Shown: in pieces, positions 7,794 to 16,186 of the stretch
Numbering within the stretch: the stretch's first letter is position 1
How the letters are laid out: each line of letters starts with the position of its first letter
Assembly: GCA_005786805.1 (NCBI GenBank)
Contig: SYCV01000053.1
Span: 1-35,293, forward strand
Reading direction: 5' to 3'
Source: Planctomycetia bacterium
GTDB lineage: Bacteria > Planctomycetota > Planctomycetia > Gemmatales > Gemmataceae
DNA: 35,293 nt
Notes under the pieces: model-generated
What the model saw: only the letters and a program-made list of their open reading frames with translations
Database searches by the model: none
What the model was told of the DNA's origin: nothing
Translations under genes and position numbers: made by a program

Positions 7794-10592
7794 ATGATGA
7801 TGAAGATTTTTTCAGGGAAGGCAAAAACCAAGGCTCCCCGTGGACTTTGGATGATGGTTGGTTTCATGGCAATTGGCCTGATGGGGGCAACCGGCCTTGG
7901 AACAGGCGGTACTGGCGAAGGCGGAGAAAACTGGCACCCTTTCAGCTTGTTTAGCAGTGATTCAAATTTCACCTTATTCGAAAAAATCGCTCTTGCTGTC
8001 AACTTGGTTGTTGCCATTTCTGGTTTGTTTTATGCAACCTATCTGACCAAGGAAGTAAATAAACAAGATAGTGGCACACCCGTGATGCAGGAAATTGCAA
8101 AAGCGGTCAGGGAAGGCGCAAACGCCTACCTTTCAAGACAATTCAAAGTGATTTTTTGGTTGATTTTAATCATTGCGATTATTTTGACGGTCACAAAATG
8201 GCCTTGGCATGAACCGGATAACAATACTGAGAAACAAATTGCCATTGGCAGGGGTGTAGCATTCCTTATGGGATCCATATTCAGCGCCATGGTTGGTTAT
8301 TTTGGTATGAGCATGGCAACGATTGGGAATCTTAAGGTTGCAGCTGCTGCCCGAACCTCTTTTGGCAAAGCCCTGCAAATCGGCTACAGGTCTGGAACTG
8401 TCACCGGGATGCTTACTGATGGTCTCGGCTTGCTTGGCGGCACACTCATTTTTCTTTATTTCGGTGAAAAAGCTTTTGAAGTTCTCCTTGGTTTCGGATT
8501 TGGTGGAACTCTACTGGCATTATTCATGCGCGTTGGTGGTGGTATTTACACCAAAGCTGCTGATGTTGGTGCTGATCTTGTAGGCAAAATTGAAGCTGGC
8601 ATACCTGAAGATGATCCTCGTAATGCTGCTACCATCGCGGATAATGTGGGGGACAATGTTGGTGATTGCGCTGGTATGGCCGCGGACATCTTTGAGAGTT
8701 ATGAAGTTACCATTGTGGCTGCATTAATCCTTGGTCTTGCAAGTTTTGGCCATATGGGTGTTATTTTCCCACTTCTTGTTCATGCGATTGGTGTTATTGG
8801 AAGTATTATTTCCACTTCGCAGGTAAAAGCTGAAAATCAAGAAGGCGTCAAAGCCGCCATGGGTGCTGTCACCAATGGCTTCTGGTTGGGTGCTTTCATC
8901 AGCGTTATTGCAATCTGCGGTTTGGGATTACTTTATCTTCGTCCCACAGGCGAGTACATAATCGGCGAGTCAATCAAACGCGGTCTTTATAAAGAGACAA
9001 GCTTTATTGAGAGCCTTAAAAAAGCTAACAGTGATTCAAAGTTTATCATCAAGAGTCCTGATGAAATCAAGAAGCTTAAGGACGCTAAGGATGAAAAGGG
9101 AATCAATACTTATGTGGCTGAAGTAACCTCTCTTTGGAAGAAAGCTGGAGAAGCCAATCAGGCCAAAATTGCGGATGAAAAAACTGTTGAGCTCGCAAGA
9201 CAATATATGCCACTCTATGTCGGTTTGGACTACAGGCCGATCTTAACTTGCCTCATCGGTATTGCTTTGGCCTTGGCACTTCACTGGTGCACTGATTACT
9301 GGACCAGCACTGAACACGACCCTGTCAAGCAACTGGCAAAATCATGTCGTACCGGGCATGCAACTAACATCATTTCTGGTTTGGCACTTGGCTATGAAAG
9401 TGCAGTTTGGTCTGTATTGATCATTGCTGGTGCTTTGTTGGGATCCGTGCTTGTTTACAGTGGAACCAACCCAATCTTCATTGCTTACGGTGTCGCAATG
9501 TGCGGTATCGGCATGCTTACATTGACTGGCAACATTATCAGTATGGATGTGTTTGGTCCTATTGCTGATAATGCGAACGGAATTGGTGAAATGGGTTACA
9601 ATCGTGACCAAAACAACCAGCCTTTACCTTCCACTGATCCCAATTACATGAATGAGGTTGATTATAAAAAAGCCCGTCAAATTCTTGCCGACCTGGATGC
9701 TGTTGGTAACACAACCAAGGCTATCACCAAGGGTATTGCAATTGGTTCCGCCGTGCTTGCAGCAGTTTCCTTGTTTGCAAGTTTCATTGCGGTTGTCGCA
9801 ACAGGCAAGGGCGAAGATGCGATCACCACATTAAGTGTTGAAGAATTCATGACCGGGGCTTCAAAGCTTAACCTAGCTGACCCTTATGTTTTCATAGGAA
9901 TGCTATTAGGCGGAGCCGTTCCATTCCTTTTCAGCAGCATGACCATTCGTGCTGTTGGTCGTGCCGCTTATCTGATTGTTCAGGAATGCCGTGCACAGTT
10001 CAGAGACAAAGAAATCTGGGCTGGAACCAAAAGGCCAAATTATGGAAGGGTTGTTGATATTTGCACCACAACTGCTCAAAAAGAACTTGTGGGCCCTGGC
10101 TTATTGGCTATTTTTGCTCCAGTGGTGGTTGGTTTTGCGATGGGACCTTATGCTTTAGGTGGTTACCTCGCAGGAATGATTCTTATCGGTCAGATGATTG
10201 CGGTGTTCATGGCTAATGCTGGTGGTGCTTGGGATAATGCCAAGAAAACCATTGAAGATCAGCCTAAAACGGCTACCACAGGCAAAGGATCTGAAGCTCA
10301 TAAAGCTTCTGTTACTGGTGATACTGTTGGTGATCCGCTCAAAGATACAGCAGGCCCAGCTATCAATCCTCTTATCAAAGTGATGAACATGGTGAGTTTG
10401 TTGATACTTCCGTTGGTAATGACTTTCAACTTGAAAGACGGTACCAGCTTGGGTCAGAGATACACCATCGGCATCGCTGTGCTCGGCGTTGGTTTGATTG
10501 CTGTTGGCTGGGCTTGGTGGCAATCCAAGAACGAAAGTGCTGAAATGAAAGCTATTGATGAAGAGTTCACCAAGGCTGTTTCAGGGTCATAG
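7794..10592 (+). CDS. hppA: Membrane H+-translocating pyrophosphatase, K+-independent type
   Basis: HppA couples hydrolysis of pyrophosphate to proton export (or makes PPi from the gradient) across the inner membrane. The PPi/Mg-binding core is intact: DVGADLVGKIEAGIPEDD from about residue 257, then DNVGDNVGD and the C-terminal GDTVGDPLKDTAGPAINPL. The signature GNTTKAITKG places K642 and T645 at the two positions that distinguish K+-independent proton pumps from K+-dependent enzymes, which have Ala there. At 932 aa it is longer than usual (about 680-800). It has an extra N-terminal hydrophobic segment (about 18-38) and a charged insertion of about 90 residues near 385-478. AAGGA at 7786-7790 precedes three in-frame ATGs (7794, 7797, 7800), and any of them may be used. 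A strong terminator follows. Confidence 0.97.
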   Translation: MMMKIFSGKAKTKAPRGLWMMVGFMAIGLMGATGLGTGGTGEGGENWHPFSLFSSDSNFTLFEKIALAVNLVVAISGLFYATYLTKEVNKQDSGTPVMQEIAKAVREGANAYLSRQFKVIFWLILIIAIILTVTKWPWHEPDNNTEKQIAIGRGVAFLMGSIFSAMVGYFGMSMATIGNLKVAAAARTSFGKALQIGYRSGTVTGMLTDGLGLLGGTLIFLYFGEKAFEVLLGFGFGGTLLALFMRVGGGIYTKAADVGADLVGKIEAGIPEDDPRNAATIADNVGDNVGDCAGMAADIFESYEVTIVAALILGLASFGHMGVIFPLLVHAIGVIGSIISTSQVKAENQEGVKAAMGAVTNGFWLGAFISVIAICGLGLLYLRPTGEYIIGESIKRGLYKETSFIESLKKANSDSKFIIKSPDEIKKLKDAKDEKGINTYVAEVTSLWKKAGEANQAKIADEKTVELARQYMPLYVGLDYRPILTCLIGIALALALHWCTDYWTSTEHDPVKQLAKSCRTGHATNIISGLALGYESAVWSVLIIAGALLGSVLVYSGTNPIFIAYGVAMCGIGMLTLTGNIISMDVFGPIADNANGIGEMGYNRDQNNQPLPSTDPNYMNEVDYKKARQILADLDAVGNTTKAITKGIAIGSAVLAAVSLFASFIAVVATGKGEDAITTLSVEEFMTGASKLNLADPYVFIGMLLGGAVPFLFSSMTIRAVGRAAYLIVQECRAQFRDKEIWAGTKRPNYGRVVDICTTTAQKELVGPGLLAIFAPVVVGFAMGPYALGGYLAGMILIGQMIAVFMANAGGAWDNAKKTIEDQPKTATTGKGSEAHKASVTGDTVGDPLKDTAGPAINPLIKVMNMVSLLILPLVMTFNLKDGTSLGQRYTIGIAVLGVGLIAVGWAWWQSKNESAEMKAIDEEFTKAVSGS

Positions 10593-10614
10593 TGTTCAAG
10601 AGGTTTATTTGTTT

Positions 10615-10651
10615 AAAAAGGCAGGGCAATATATAAGCCCTGCCTTTTTTT
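10615..10651 (+). terminator. Rho-independent terminator after hppA
   Basis: AAAAAGGCAGGGC (10615-10627), a 9-base loop, and GCCCTGCCTTTTTTT (10637-10651) form a perfect GC-rich stem followed by a U-tract. It lies 22 bases after the hppA stop and just before cstA, so cstA must depend on read-through or on its own promoter within or downstream of the hairpin. Confidence 0.92.
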
Positions 10652-10672
10652 ATTAACCAGGATCAAGACAAA

Positions 10673-12874
10673 ATGCTTACAACTTCATTGTTAGGAAACA
10701 TTTTCTATACACAGGCTGGAGATCATGTGGTTTGGAATGCCATGCCCATACTCCTTTTTGCACTTTGTTGCCTGGCTATCGCTTATCGTTATTACAGTGC
10801 GTTTTTAGCGGCAAAGGTCGCCTGTCTTGATGATTCCAAGGTCACCCCCGCAAACATGTTTAATGATGGGCAAAATTATCATCCAACCAATCGATGGGTT
10901 CTATTTGGCCATCATTTTGCAGCAATTAGCGGGGCAGGGCCATTGATCGGACCTGTCCTTGCGATCCAATATGGCTATATGCCTGGACTACTCTGGTTGG
11001 TGATCGGGGTTTGCCTGGCTGGTGCGGTTCAAGATATGTTGGTTTTGGCAGCTTCAGTGCGCAGAGGTGGGAAATCCTTGGCCGAAATTGCAAAGTTGGA
11101 ACTTGGGCCCATTGCGGGAATACTATCATCAGCCGCGATTTTATTCATAGTTATAATTGCTTTGGCGGGCTTGGGGTTTGTTGTGGTAAAAGCCCTTGGT
11201 GGTGAGACCATTCCCTTTCCCAAAGGGACACGAATTGAGATGCCACCCGGTGAAAAAATCACCATCAATCCAGCAAGATCAAATGAGAAAGAGACTGTTT
11301 ATAATTTCCCCCCAGGATGCACACTTTTCTTTACCAAATCTTCCGCCCCCGCTAAAAGGGAAGCTGAATTTCAACTATTGCTACCCAACAAAGGAAAACT
11401 TCCAGAACTTGCATTGGAACTTGAGGGAAAACCAATAGTTCTTCCAAATGGCGGAGCGCAATTTGTCCAGGGAAGTTCCTGGGGAGTATTTACCATTGCA
11501 AGCACCATTCCAATTGCTTTCTTTGTAAGTTTTTACATGTACAGATTACGCAAAGGAAAAGTTGTAGAGGCTTCACTTGTGGGGGCCATAGGAGTTTTGA
11601 TTGCCACTGTTGCTGGCAACTGGATTCCGGGATCAGTCCTGGAACCATATTTCTCCCTTACTAAAAACCAGACAGTAATCGCACTTTGCTCTTATGGTTT
11701 CATCGCATCTGTTCTCCCGGTTTGGATGCTGCTATGCCCAAGGGATTATATTTCCAGTTTTTTGAAAGTAGGCACTATCGCATTACTTATCCTAGGGGTT
11801 ATCGTAGCCAATCCCGCCTTGGTACACAGACCATTCGAGCCAGTTTTTGCCCAGGGGGGGCCGACCTTCGCGGGGGGATTATTCCCATTTGTATTTATTT
11901 GCATCATGTGCGGGGCTGTTTCTGGCTTCCATGCACTTGTGGCTTCAGGCACCACTCCAAAAATGATAGGCAGGGAATCAGATGTCCGAATGATAGGTTA
12001 CGGCAGCATGCTAATGGAGGGGCTTGTTGGCCTTGTCGCACTTATCTCAGCTGCTTCCCTAGATCCCAAAATTTATTACGACATCAATATTGGGCTTGAA
12101 CAAGTTGACAAATGGCAACCTCAGGTTGACAAACTACATCAGGAACTCGGAAATGCGGGAAACCTGGAACACCTTGATCTTTCCACCATCGAAAGGCAAG
12201 TGGGGGGTGAGTCGCTCCGTGGCAGAACCGGTGGGGCTGTTACCCTTGCTGTGGGGATGTCCATGATTCTCTCAAAACCACTTAACCAATTGGGAATCCC
12301 GTTTGATCACCTGATGAAATACTGGTTTCATTTCGCAATTATGTTCGAGGCATTATTCATCCTAACCACCATCGACACCGGCACCCGCATTGCCAGGTTT
12401 TTACTTCAGGAAATGTTTGGCTACATTCACCCCAAGCTGGGAAAAACCGATTGGCTTCCAGGATCCATTTTATCCACTTCCATTATTACCGCGGGGTGGG
12501 GCCTCCTGGTTGCAACAGGATCCATCGGAACCATATGGCCCATGTTTGGGATCGCAAATCAATTACTCGCGGTGCTTGCACTCGCCCTTGTCACAACGGT
12601 AATGGTAAATTCTGGTAGAGGTGCTTACATTCCGTTCACGCTCATCCCAATGCTATTTGTTTCAGCGACCACCCTCACCGCGGGCGCGACCATGATGAGC
12701 GCATGGTTTCAAACCCTCTCAAAAGAAGGCCAATTTGTAGATTTGTTTCCTATTGGCCTTCGATTTGGAATGACATTGTTTGTGATGGCGTCTGTGATTT
12801 TTCTCGTGATATGGGCCGCATCAAAATGGATCACAATCCTTGGAGGCTTGGGCAAAACAAGCCGTGATTCTTGA
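10673..12874 (+). CDS. cstA: Carbon starvation protein CstA family transporter
   Basis: CstA-family proteins are inner-membrane transporters for peptides or pyruvate, induced in carbon starvation in E. coli. Family blocks are clear: GHHFAAISGAGPLIGPVLA (about 79-97), GAVQDMLVLAASVRRGGKSL, LPVWMLLCPRDYISSFLKVGT, GAVSGFHALVASGTTPKMI, and RTGGAVTLAVGMSMIL. About 16-18 membrane helices are visible. At 733 aa it is slightly longer than E. coli CstA (701). Between the helix ending VVVKALGG and the block SSWGVFTIASTIPIAF lies a hydrophilic insertion (about residues 176-268) absent from E. coli CstA, where VVKAL is followed almost directly by SPWGTYTVAFTIP. ATG 10673 has AGGA 10 bases upstream. It starts 22 bases after the hppA terminator. 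Confidence 0.93.
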   Translation: MLTTSLLGNIFYTQAGDHVVWNAMPILLFALCCLAIAYRYYSAFLAAKVACLDDSKVTPANMFNDGQNYHPTNRWVLFGHHFAAISGAGPLIGPVLAIQYGYMPGLLWLVIGVCLAGAVQDMLVLAASVRRGGKSLAEIAKLELGPIAGILSSAAILFIVIIALAGLGFVVVKALGGETIPFPKGTRIEMPPGEKITINPARSNEKETVYNFPPGCTLFFTKSSAPAKREAEFQLLLPNKGKLPELALELEGKPIVLPNGGAQFVQGSSWGVFTIASTIPIAFFVSFYMYRLRKGKVVEASLVGAIGVLIATVAGNWIPGSVLEPYFSLTKNQTVIALCSYGFIASVLPVWMLLCPRDYISSFLKVGTIALLILGVIVANPALVHRPFEPVFAQGGPTFAGGLFPFVFICIMCGAVSGFHALVASGTTPKMIGRESDVRMIGYGSMLMEGLVGLVALISAASLDPKIYYDINIGLEQVDKWQPQVDKLHQELGNAGNLEHLDLSTIERQVGGESLRGRTGGAVTLAVGMSMILSKPLNQLGIPFDHLMKYWFHFAIMFEALFILTTIDTGTRIARFLLQEMFGYIHPKLGKTDWLPGSILSTSIITAGWGLLVATGSIGTIWPMFGIANQLLAVLALALVTTVMVNSGRGAYIPFTLIPMLFVSATTLTAGATMMSAWFQTLSKEGQFVDLFPIGLRFGMTLFVMASVIFLVIWAASKWITILGGLGKTSRDS

Positions 12875-12892
12875 ACTGATTACCAATGGATT

Positions 12893-13360
12893 TTATTTTG
12901 GCTTGCGAAACAAGGACAGATCCTGACGCTTGATGATGGCCCCGGCCATACCATCGGGCCTTGGGCCCATCGTATACACTCCCATTTTTCCAGTTGTTGT
13001 TTCAGCAACATAAAGCGCAGATTGTTCTTTTCCCACTATGCCAGTCGTCATTACAAAATGAACATTTTGCCTTGGAGGGAGATTGAATTCCTCGGCCAAG
13101 TCCATTTCCGCCCAACCAGAAATTTTTCCCGTAAAGCGATCTATGACACTGCCCTGCAATTTCCCCAATTTGTAATCCAGCATCCAAACCCCATCAGTTG
13201 GCGCGTTTGTATTCACCAAAACCGGGCCGGTCGCCATTATAAAGTCTTCATGCCTGTCATTCCCCGCTAAGGCTGTGGGGAGATTCCGCATGCATATTGC
13301 CATGGTAAACCCAATCATAATCCCGAAGGAGACCCACAAAATTCTTGATATGTCTTTCAT
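12893..13360 (-). CDS. Secreted/anchored hypothetical protein with GNDRHEDFIMATG motif
   Basis: This 155-aa protein has an N-terminal hydrophobic segment (about residues 5-30, ending PTALAGN) that looks like a signal peptide or anchor. The mature part contains GNDRHEDFIMATGPV, DGVWMLDYKLGKLQGSVID, PPRQNVHFVMTTG and ALYVAETTTGKMGVYTMGP. I recall proteins with this pattern as conserved in planctomycetes, but no function is known to me. The text reads like a small beta-rich fold. I use the ATG at 13360, preceded by a G-run (GGGGGG, 13365-13370); the frame is open to a TTG at 13372. It is convergent with cstA (18-base gap) and divergent from the next gene. Confidence 0.8.
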   Translation of the reverse strand: MKDISRILWVSFGIMIGFTMAICMRNLPTALAGNDRHEDFIMATGPVLVNTNAPTDGVWMLDYKLGKLQGSVIDRFTGKISGWAEMDLAEEFNLPPRQNVHFVMTTGIVGKEQSALYVAETTTGKMGVYTMGPRPDGMAGAIIKRQDLSLFRKPK

Positions 13361-13380
13361 ATTGCCCCCCAATACCGATT

Positions 13381-13429
13381 ACAGTTACAACTAAACTGTT
13401 TATAGCTTCACAGCAACCTAGATAAGGTT
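13381..13429. repeat. Two inverted repeats in a divergent promoter region
   Basis: ACAGTT (13381-13386) with AACTGT (13394-13399), and AACCT (13415-13419) with AGGTT (13425-13429), sit in the 144-base divergent gap between the secreted hypothetical gene (-) and the lipoprotein phosphatase gene (+). They are candidate operator sites only. The stems are short and no protein partner can be named. Confidence 0.25.
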
Positions 13430-13504
13430 ACATGACATCAGGGAAAATTCACAATCTCAAGTTGGATGATTAGTTAGTCAAAATAATAATTAAAGGTTTT
13501 CACA

Positions 13505-14584
13505 ATGAACTCATATTGCCCAAGTTGTTTCATCATGGTTTTTGCGTTACTTTCCTCAGGCTGTTTCCCTGAAAATAAAATATCCCCATCTGAGAAAACT
13601 GCTGTAAAAGATGGGTATCTTTTTTGCATGTGGAATGTGGAAAACTTCTTTGACAACAAGAACGATCATCGTAAAACCGAACCTGATAAAGAATATGACT
13701 CATGGTTTGGTGATCACCCAGCGGATTTCAAGCTAAAACTTGATCATATTGTTGAAGTCCTCTTGAAAATGAACAATCAAACCGGCCCCGACATCCTCGC
13801 ACTTGCCGAGGTCGAGGAAGATTCTCTAGTCCCTGAATTATTAAAAGCAGCACTGAACTCAAAACTGCCGCCGGACAATCAATATCAACAAATTGCTTTT
13901 AAAAATCCACATGGTGGCAGATGTATTGCAACCTGCGTGATAAGCAAACTTCCAATCGTATCCAACAGGGTAAATTTGTTGGGAAAAAGAGTACGCATAT
14001 TGGAGGTGCCCATCAGGGTAAACGGGAAGGAATTAATTGTCCTGGCAACCCACTGGACTTCAAAGCTGACAGACAAGGAAGGCACTGGAAGAGCCAAATA
14101 TGCAGATCAAATCCATGGGGCCTATATCGCCATGGCCAGAAACAATCCAGATATTGATTTTCTAGTTTGTGGAGACTTCAATTCCACACCGGATGAGGCA
14201 TGCGTGAAACAGCATTTAAAAACAACTTCAACAGAACAGGAGACAATGATTAGAAAACGAGAAATTGAAGGCTCTTCTGGCGAATCCAGATGGCTTGATT
14301 TTCCGCTATTCAACCCGTTTTCGGATTGGAAAGAAAAGAAAATCGGATCAATCTATTATCAGGGTAAATTCGAATTATACGACCAGATTGTAGTTTCACC
14401 TGGATTACTTGACAACAAGGGTTGGAGTTGCGACCCATTGACGGCAAAGGTATTTAATTCATCACCTCCGGCTGATAGCAAGGGCCATCCTGTGCGATTT
14501 GGGTCGGAAAAAGATCACAAGCATGCCCGAGGGTACAGTGACCATCTTCCTGTGACAATCAGACTAAAGGTTCACGAAAATTAA
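13505..14584 (+). CDS. Endonuclease/exonuclease/phosphatase-family lipoprotein
   Basis: This is an EEP-superfamily (DNase I-like) metal-dependent phosphoesterase, probably exported and lipid-anchored. The N-terminus has a short hydrophobic stretch ending in LLSSGC, with C20 as the lipidation site. The catalytic core is complete: WNVENFFDN (Asn motif), ALAEVEED (metal-binding Glu), LATHWTSK, VCGDFNSTPDE (Asp/Asn pair) and YSDHLPV (terminal catalytic His). Length is 359 aa. The substrate may be nucleic acid, phospholipid or a small phosphoester, and the motifs do not decide. ATG 13505 has only a weak AAAGG about 9 bases upstream. It is convergent with the next gene, with a 40-base gap and no clear terminator. 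Confidence 0.88.
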   Translation: MNSYCPSCFIMVFALLSSGCFPENKISPSEKTAVKDGYLFCMWNVENFFDNKNDHRKTEPDKEYDSWFGDHPADFKLKLDHIVEVLLKMNNQTGPDILALAEVEEDSLVPELLKAALNSKLPPDNQYQQIAFKNPHGGRCIATCVISKLPIVSNRVNLLGKRVRILEVPIRVNGKELIVLATHWTSKLTDKEGTGRAKYADQIHGAYIAMARNNPDIDFLVCGDFNSTPDEACVKQHLKTTSTEQETMIRKREIEGSSGESRWLDFPLFNPFSDWKEKKIGSIYYQGKFELYDQIVVSPGLLDNKGWSCDPLTAKVFNSSPPADSKGHPVRFGSEKDHKHARGYSDHLPVTIRLKVHEN

Positions 14585-14624
14585 CAAATTTCAATTTTTA
14601 CCGTCAAAGCCATTGGGGGGAATT

Positions 14625-15215
14625 TTATTTATTTCCACTGGAAAGATACTCGACTAATTGAAGGTCATAAAAACTTTTCCCATCTTTTTCGATTGTTACT
14701 TTCACCACTCCCACTTTTTCAGCAAAGTAATTTTTGAGTTGGAATACAATTCCTTTGTCATCCTTCCCTGAAATTGTTGTCACAAAACATTTAAATTTAC
14801 CCAAAGGTACAGAAATTTCCTCTTCGGAAACCTTTATCTCCGTGCCAATTTTGGAGCCACTGGGAACTAGGTTGATCGACCATTGGTCTCCAGATTTAAT
14901 CTTATTTTTCAAGAGCAAGATACCCTGGTCATATCTTCTGCCATCGAGCGCATAGCGAAAAACCCCCTCGCTTGTAACACCGACATGTTCAGTGGATATC
15001 AAGGATTTATCATCTGAAACTTCAATCAAGACGGAAGGGTAATAACCAATCTTCTCCTCCTTGATGACTTTTTTAATGATCAATTTGTTGTTGGAATCTT
15101 TAAACTTCCAGGAAGTTCCCTCTATCAAAGGATAGTAATCATTAGCGAGGCCAACTTGCGCAAAAGTAAGGATAATGAAACAAAAAACTGAGCAGTACTT
15201 CAAATAAGACACCAT
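14625..15215 (-). CDS. Secreted hypothetical protein, YYPL..GTSWKF type
   Basis: A 196-aa protein with a signal peptide (about residues 5-25, ending VGLANDY) and a mature beta-rich domain: DYYPLIEGTSWKFKD, STEHVGVTSEGVFRYAL, IKSGDQWSINL, EISVPLGKFKCFVTT and NYFAEKVGVVKV. These motifs match a recurring exported family that I associate with planctomycete genomes; the function is unknown to me. I use ATG 15215 because GAGG (15222-15225 on the complementary strand) lies 6 bases upstream; the frame is open to a TTG at 15233. It is transcribed divergently from the tatA-type gene. Confidence 0.78.
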   Translation of the reverse strand: MVSYLKYCSVFCFIILTFAQVGLANDYYPLIEGTSWKFKDSNNKLIIKKVIKEEKIGYYPSVLIEVSDDKSLISTEHVGVTSEGVFRYALDGRRYDQGILLLKNKIKSGDQWSINLVPSGSKIGTEIKVSEEEISVPLGKFKCFVTTISGKDDKGIVFQLKNYFAEKVGVVKVTIEKDGKSFYDLQLVEYLSSGNK

Positions 15216-15247
15216 ATCACACCTCACAGTCAATTTACTTAAAACTA

Positions 15248-15290
15248 TATTTTATAAAGCTTTACAACAAGAACATTGCCTTATAAAATA
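15248..15290. repeat. 10-bp perfect AT-only inverted repeat in divergent promoter region
   Basis: TATTTTATAA (15248-15257) and TTATAAAATA (15281-15290) are exact reverse complements 23 bases apart. Each arm contains a -10-like TATAAA facing outward, so they may be parts of divergent promoters, one for the secreted protein gene at 15215 and one for tatA, or an operator dyad. Confidence 0.4.
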
Positions 15291-15326
15291 ATTTCTAGTG
15301 GGTAAAAAAAAATAACCTCATAATCC

Positions 15327-15356
15327 TTGTTGATAAGGGATTTTTGCTGATATACT
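15327..15356 (+). promoter_or_regulatory. Candidate sigma-70-type promoter of tatA
   Basis: TTGTTG (15327-15332) and TATACT (15351-15356) are separated by 18 bases. This would start RNA near 15363 and give a leader of about 68 bases before the ATG at 15431. It rests on consensus match only. Confidence 0.4.
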
Positions 15357-15375
15357 TAATCATTAGATAGTAGCC

Positions 15376-15399
15376 TTCCTTTATTTGAAATCAAAGGAA
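15376..15399. promoter_or_regulatory. Hairpin/dyad in the tatA leader
   Basis: TTCCTTT (15376-15382) and AAAGGAA (15393-15399) are perfect reverse complements around a 10-base core that is itself partly symmetric. It lies downstream of the candidate promoter and upstream of the ribosome-binding site, so it could act as an operator or an RNA hairpin. Confidence 0.4.
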
Positions 15400-15430
15400 T
15401 TAAAGGCACTTATATTACAGGAGTTTTGTG

Positions 15431-15721
15431 ATGAACCCCTTATTTGGTTTTATCGGTTTGGGAATGCCCGAGATGATCGTTCTTTCAATCATCGGGGTGA
15501 TTCTTTTCGGGCGTAAACTTCCAGAAGTTGGTCGCTACCTCGGTAAAGGAATTGTTGAGTTCAAAAAAGGTATAAAAGGAATTGAAGATGATGTTGATTT
15601 AGGTTCATCAACCTCTTCAAGCCCACAAGTGGAACAACCTAAGGCCCCTCAAAAGATGGCTTCCTCCGCTCCAAAATTTGAAGATATTGGAAGCCCTTCT
15701 GAATCAAGTCCAAAAATCTAG
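15431..15721 (+). CDS. tatA: Sec-independent translocase TatA/TatE-family protein
   Basis: TatA proteins oligomerise to form the twin-arginine export pore for folded proteins. This 96-aa protein has the standard plan: a short N-out segment, one membrane helix (about 9-24, GMPEMIVLSIIGVILFG), the FGRKLPEVGRYLGKG hinge, and an amphipathic basic helix (VEFKKGIKGIEDD). An acidic, Ser/Pro-rich tail follows. The sharp GMPE at the helix start and the absence of a long charged C-terminal domain favour TatA over TatB. I choose ATG 15431, with AGGAG at 15419-15423 seven bases upstream; a GTG lies immediately before it. tatC is not in the window. The gene appears monocistronic, with a leader hairpin and a terminator. 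Confidence 0.93.
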   Translation: MNPLFGFIGLGMPEMIVLSIIGVILFGRKLPEVGRYLGKGIVEFKKGIKGIEDDVDLGSSTSSSPQVEQPKAPQKMASSAPKFEDIGSPSESSPKI

Positions 15722-15741
15722 GTCTATCCCTTCATATTTGT

Positions 15742-15783
15742 AAAAAGACCACTTTAAGACTAAATCTTGAAGTGGTTTTTGCT
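15742..15783. terminator. Bidirectional terminator between tatA and the DUF486 gene
   Basis: ACCACTT-AAGA and TCTT-AAGTGGT form a stem (15748-15776) with T-runs on both outer sides (AAAAAG upstream, TTTTT downstream), so it can stop tatA transcription on the plus strand and DUF486 transcription on the minus strand. Confidence 0.8.
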
Positions 15784-15790
15784 TTTGGTT

Positions 15791-15821
15791 TTTAAATTTT
15801 CACGAATCATGAAAATTTAAA
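15791..15821. repeat. 12-bp perfect AT-rich hairpin beside the DUF486 stop codon
   Basis: TTTAAATTTTCA (15791-15802) and TGAAAATTTAAA (15810-15821) are exact reverse complements around CGAATCA. It ends one base before the DUF486 coding end at 15823, in the convergent gap already served by a terminator. It may protect mRNA ends or help termination. Confidence 0.5.
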
Positions 15822-15822
15822 T

Positions 15823-16164
15823 TCAATTTGCCTTCCCTTCATCCCAAAATGCAACGACAACCGCCCCGATTATCAACATGAATGCCACCATTGTTTTAAA
15901 AGTGGGTTTCTCTCCGAGATAAACCGCCGCAAAAACAAAGAAAACTGTCAATGAAATAACCTCTTGGATAATTTTAAGTTGGGCTGCGCTGAACTGACCA
16001 TGCCCAAACCGATTTGCTGGAACCTGCAATGCATATTCGGGAAGTGCAATAACCCAGCTAATCAAAATCACAGTCCATAGGGGAACACCCTTGAATCGCA
16101 AATGCCCATACCAGGCTAATGACATGAAAATATTGGATGAAATTAAAAGAAGAATTGTCAACAT
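15823..16164 (-). CDS. DUF486/DMT-superfamily small membrane protein
   Basis: A 113-aa, four-helix inner-membrane protein of the DUF486 family, related to the small drug/metabolite transporters. Recognisable blocks are NIFMSLAWYGHLRF, WVIALPEYALQVPANRFGHG and FSAAQLKIIQEVISLTVFFVFA, then a terminal helix GAVVVAFW. Length is typical (about 110-115). The substrate is unknown. It begins 22 bases after the M81 metallopeptidase stop, on the same strand, with GGAAGG about 9 bases before its ATG. The two genes are probably cotranscribed, and it could export or import a compound related to that enzyme's substrate; that is inference. Confidence 0.85.
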   Translation of the reverse strand: MLTILLLISSNIFMSLAWYGHLRFKGVPLWTVILISWVIALPEYALQVPANRFGHGQFSAAQLKIIQEVISLTVFFVFAAVYLGEKPTFKTMVAFMLIIGAVVVAFWDEGKAN

Positions 16165-16186
16165 ACGATTGAACCTTCCCTGGTCT

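Noticed and set aside
7794-10592. Reading hppA as a Na+-pumping or K+-dependent pyrophosphatase.
   Set aside because: GNTTKAITKG has Lys and Thr where K+-dependent enzymes have Ala, which favours the K+-independent proton pump.
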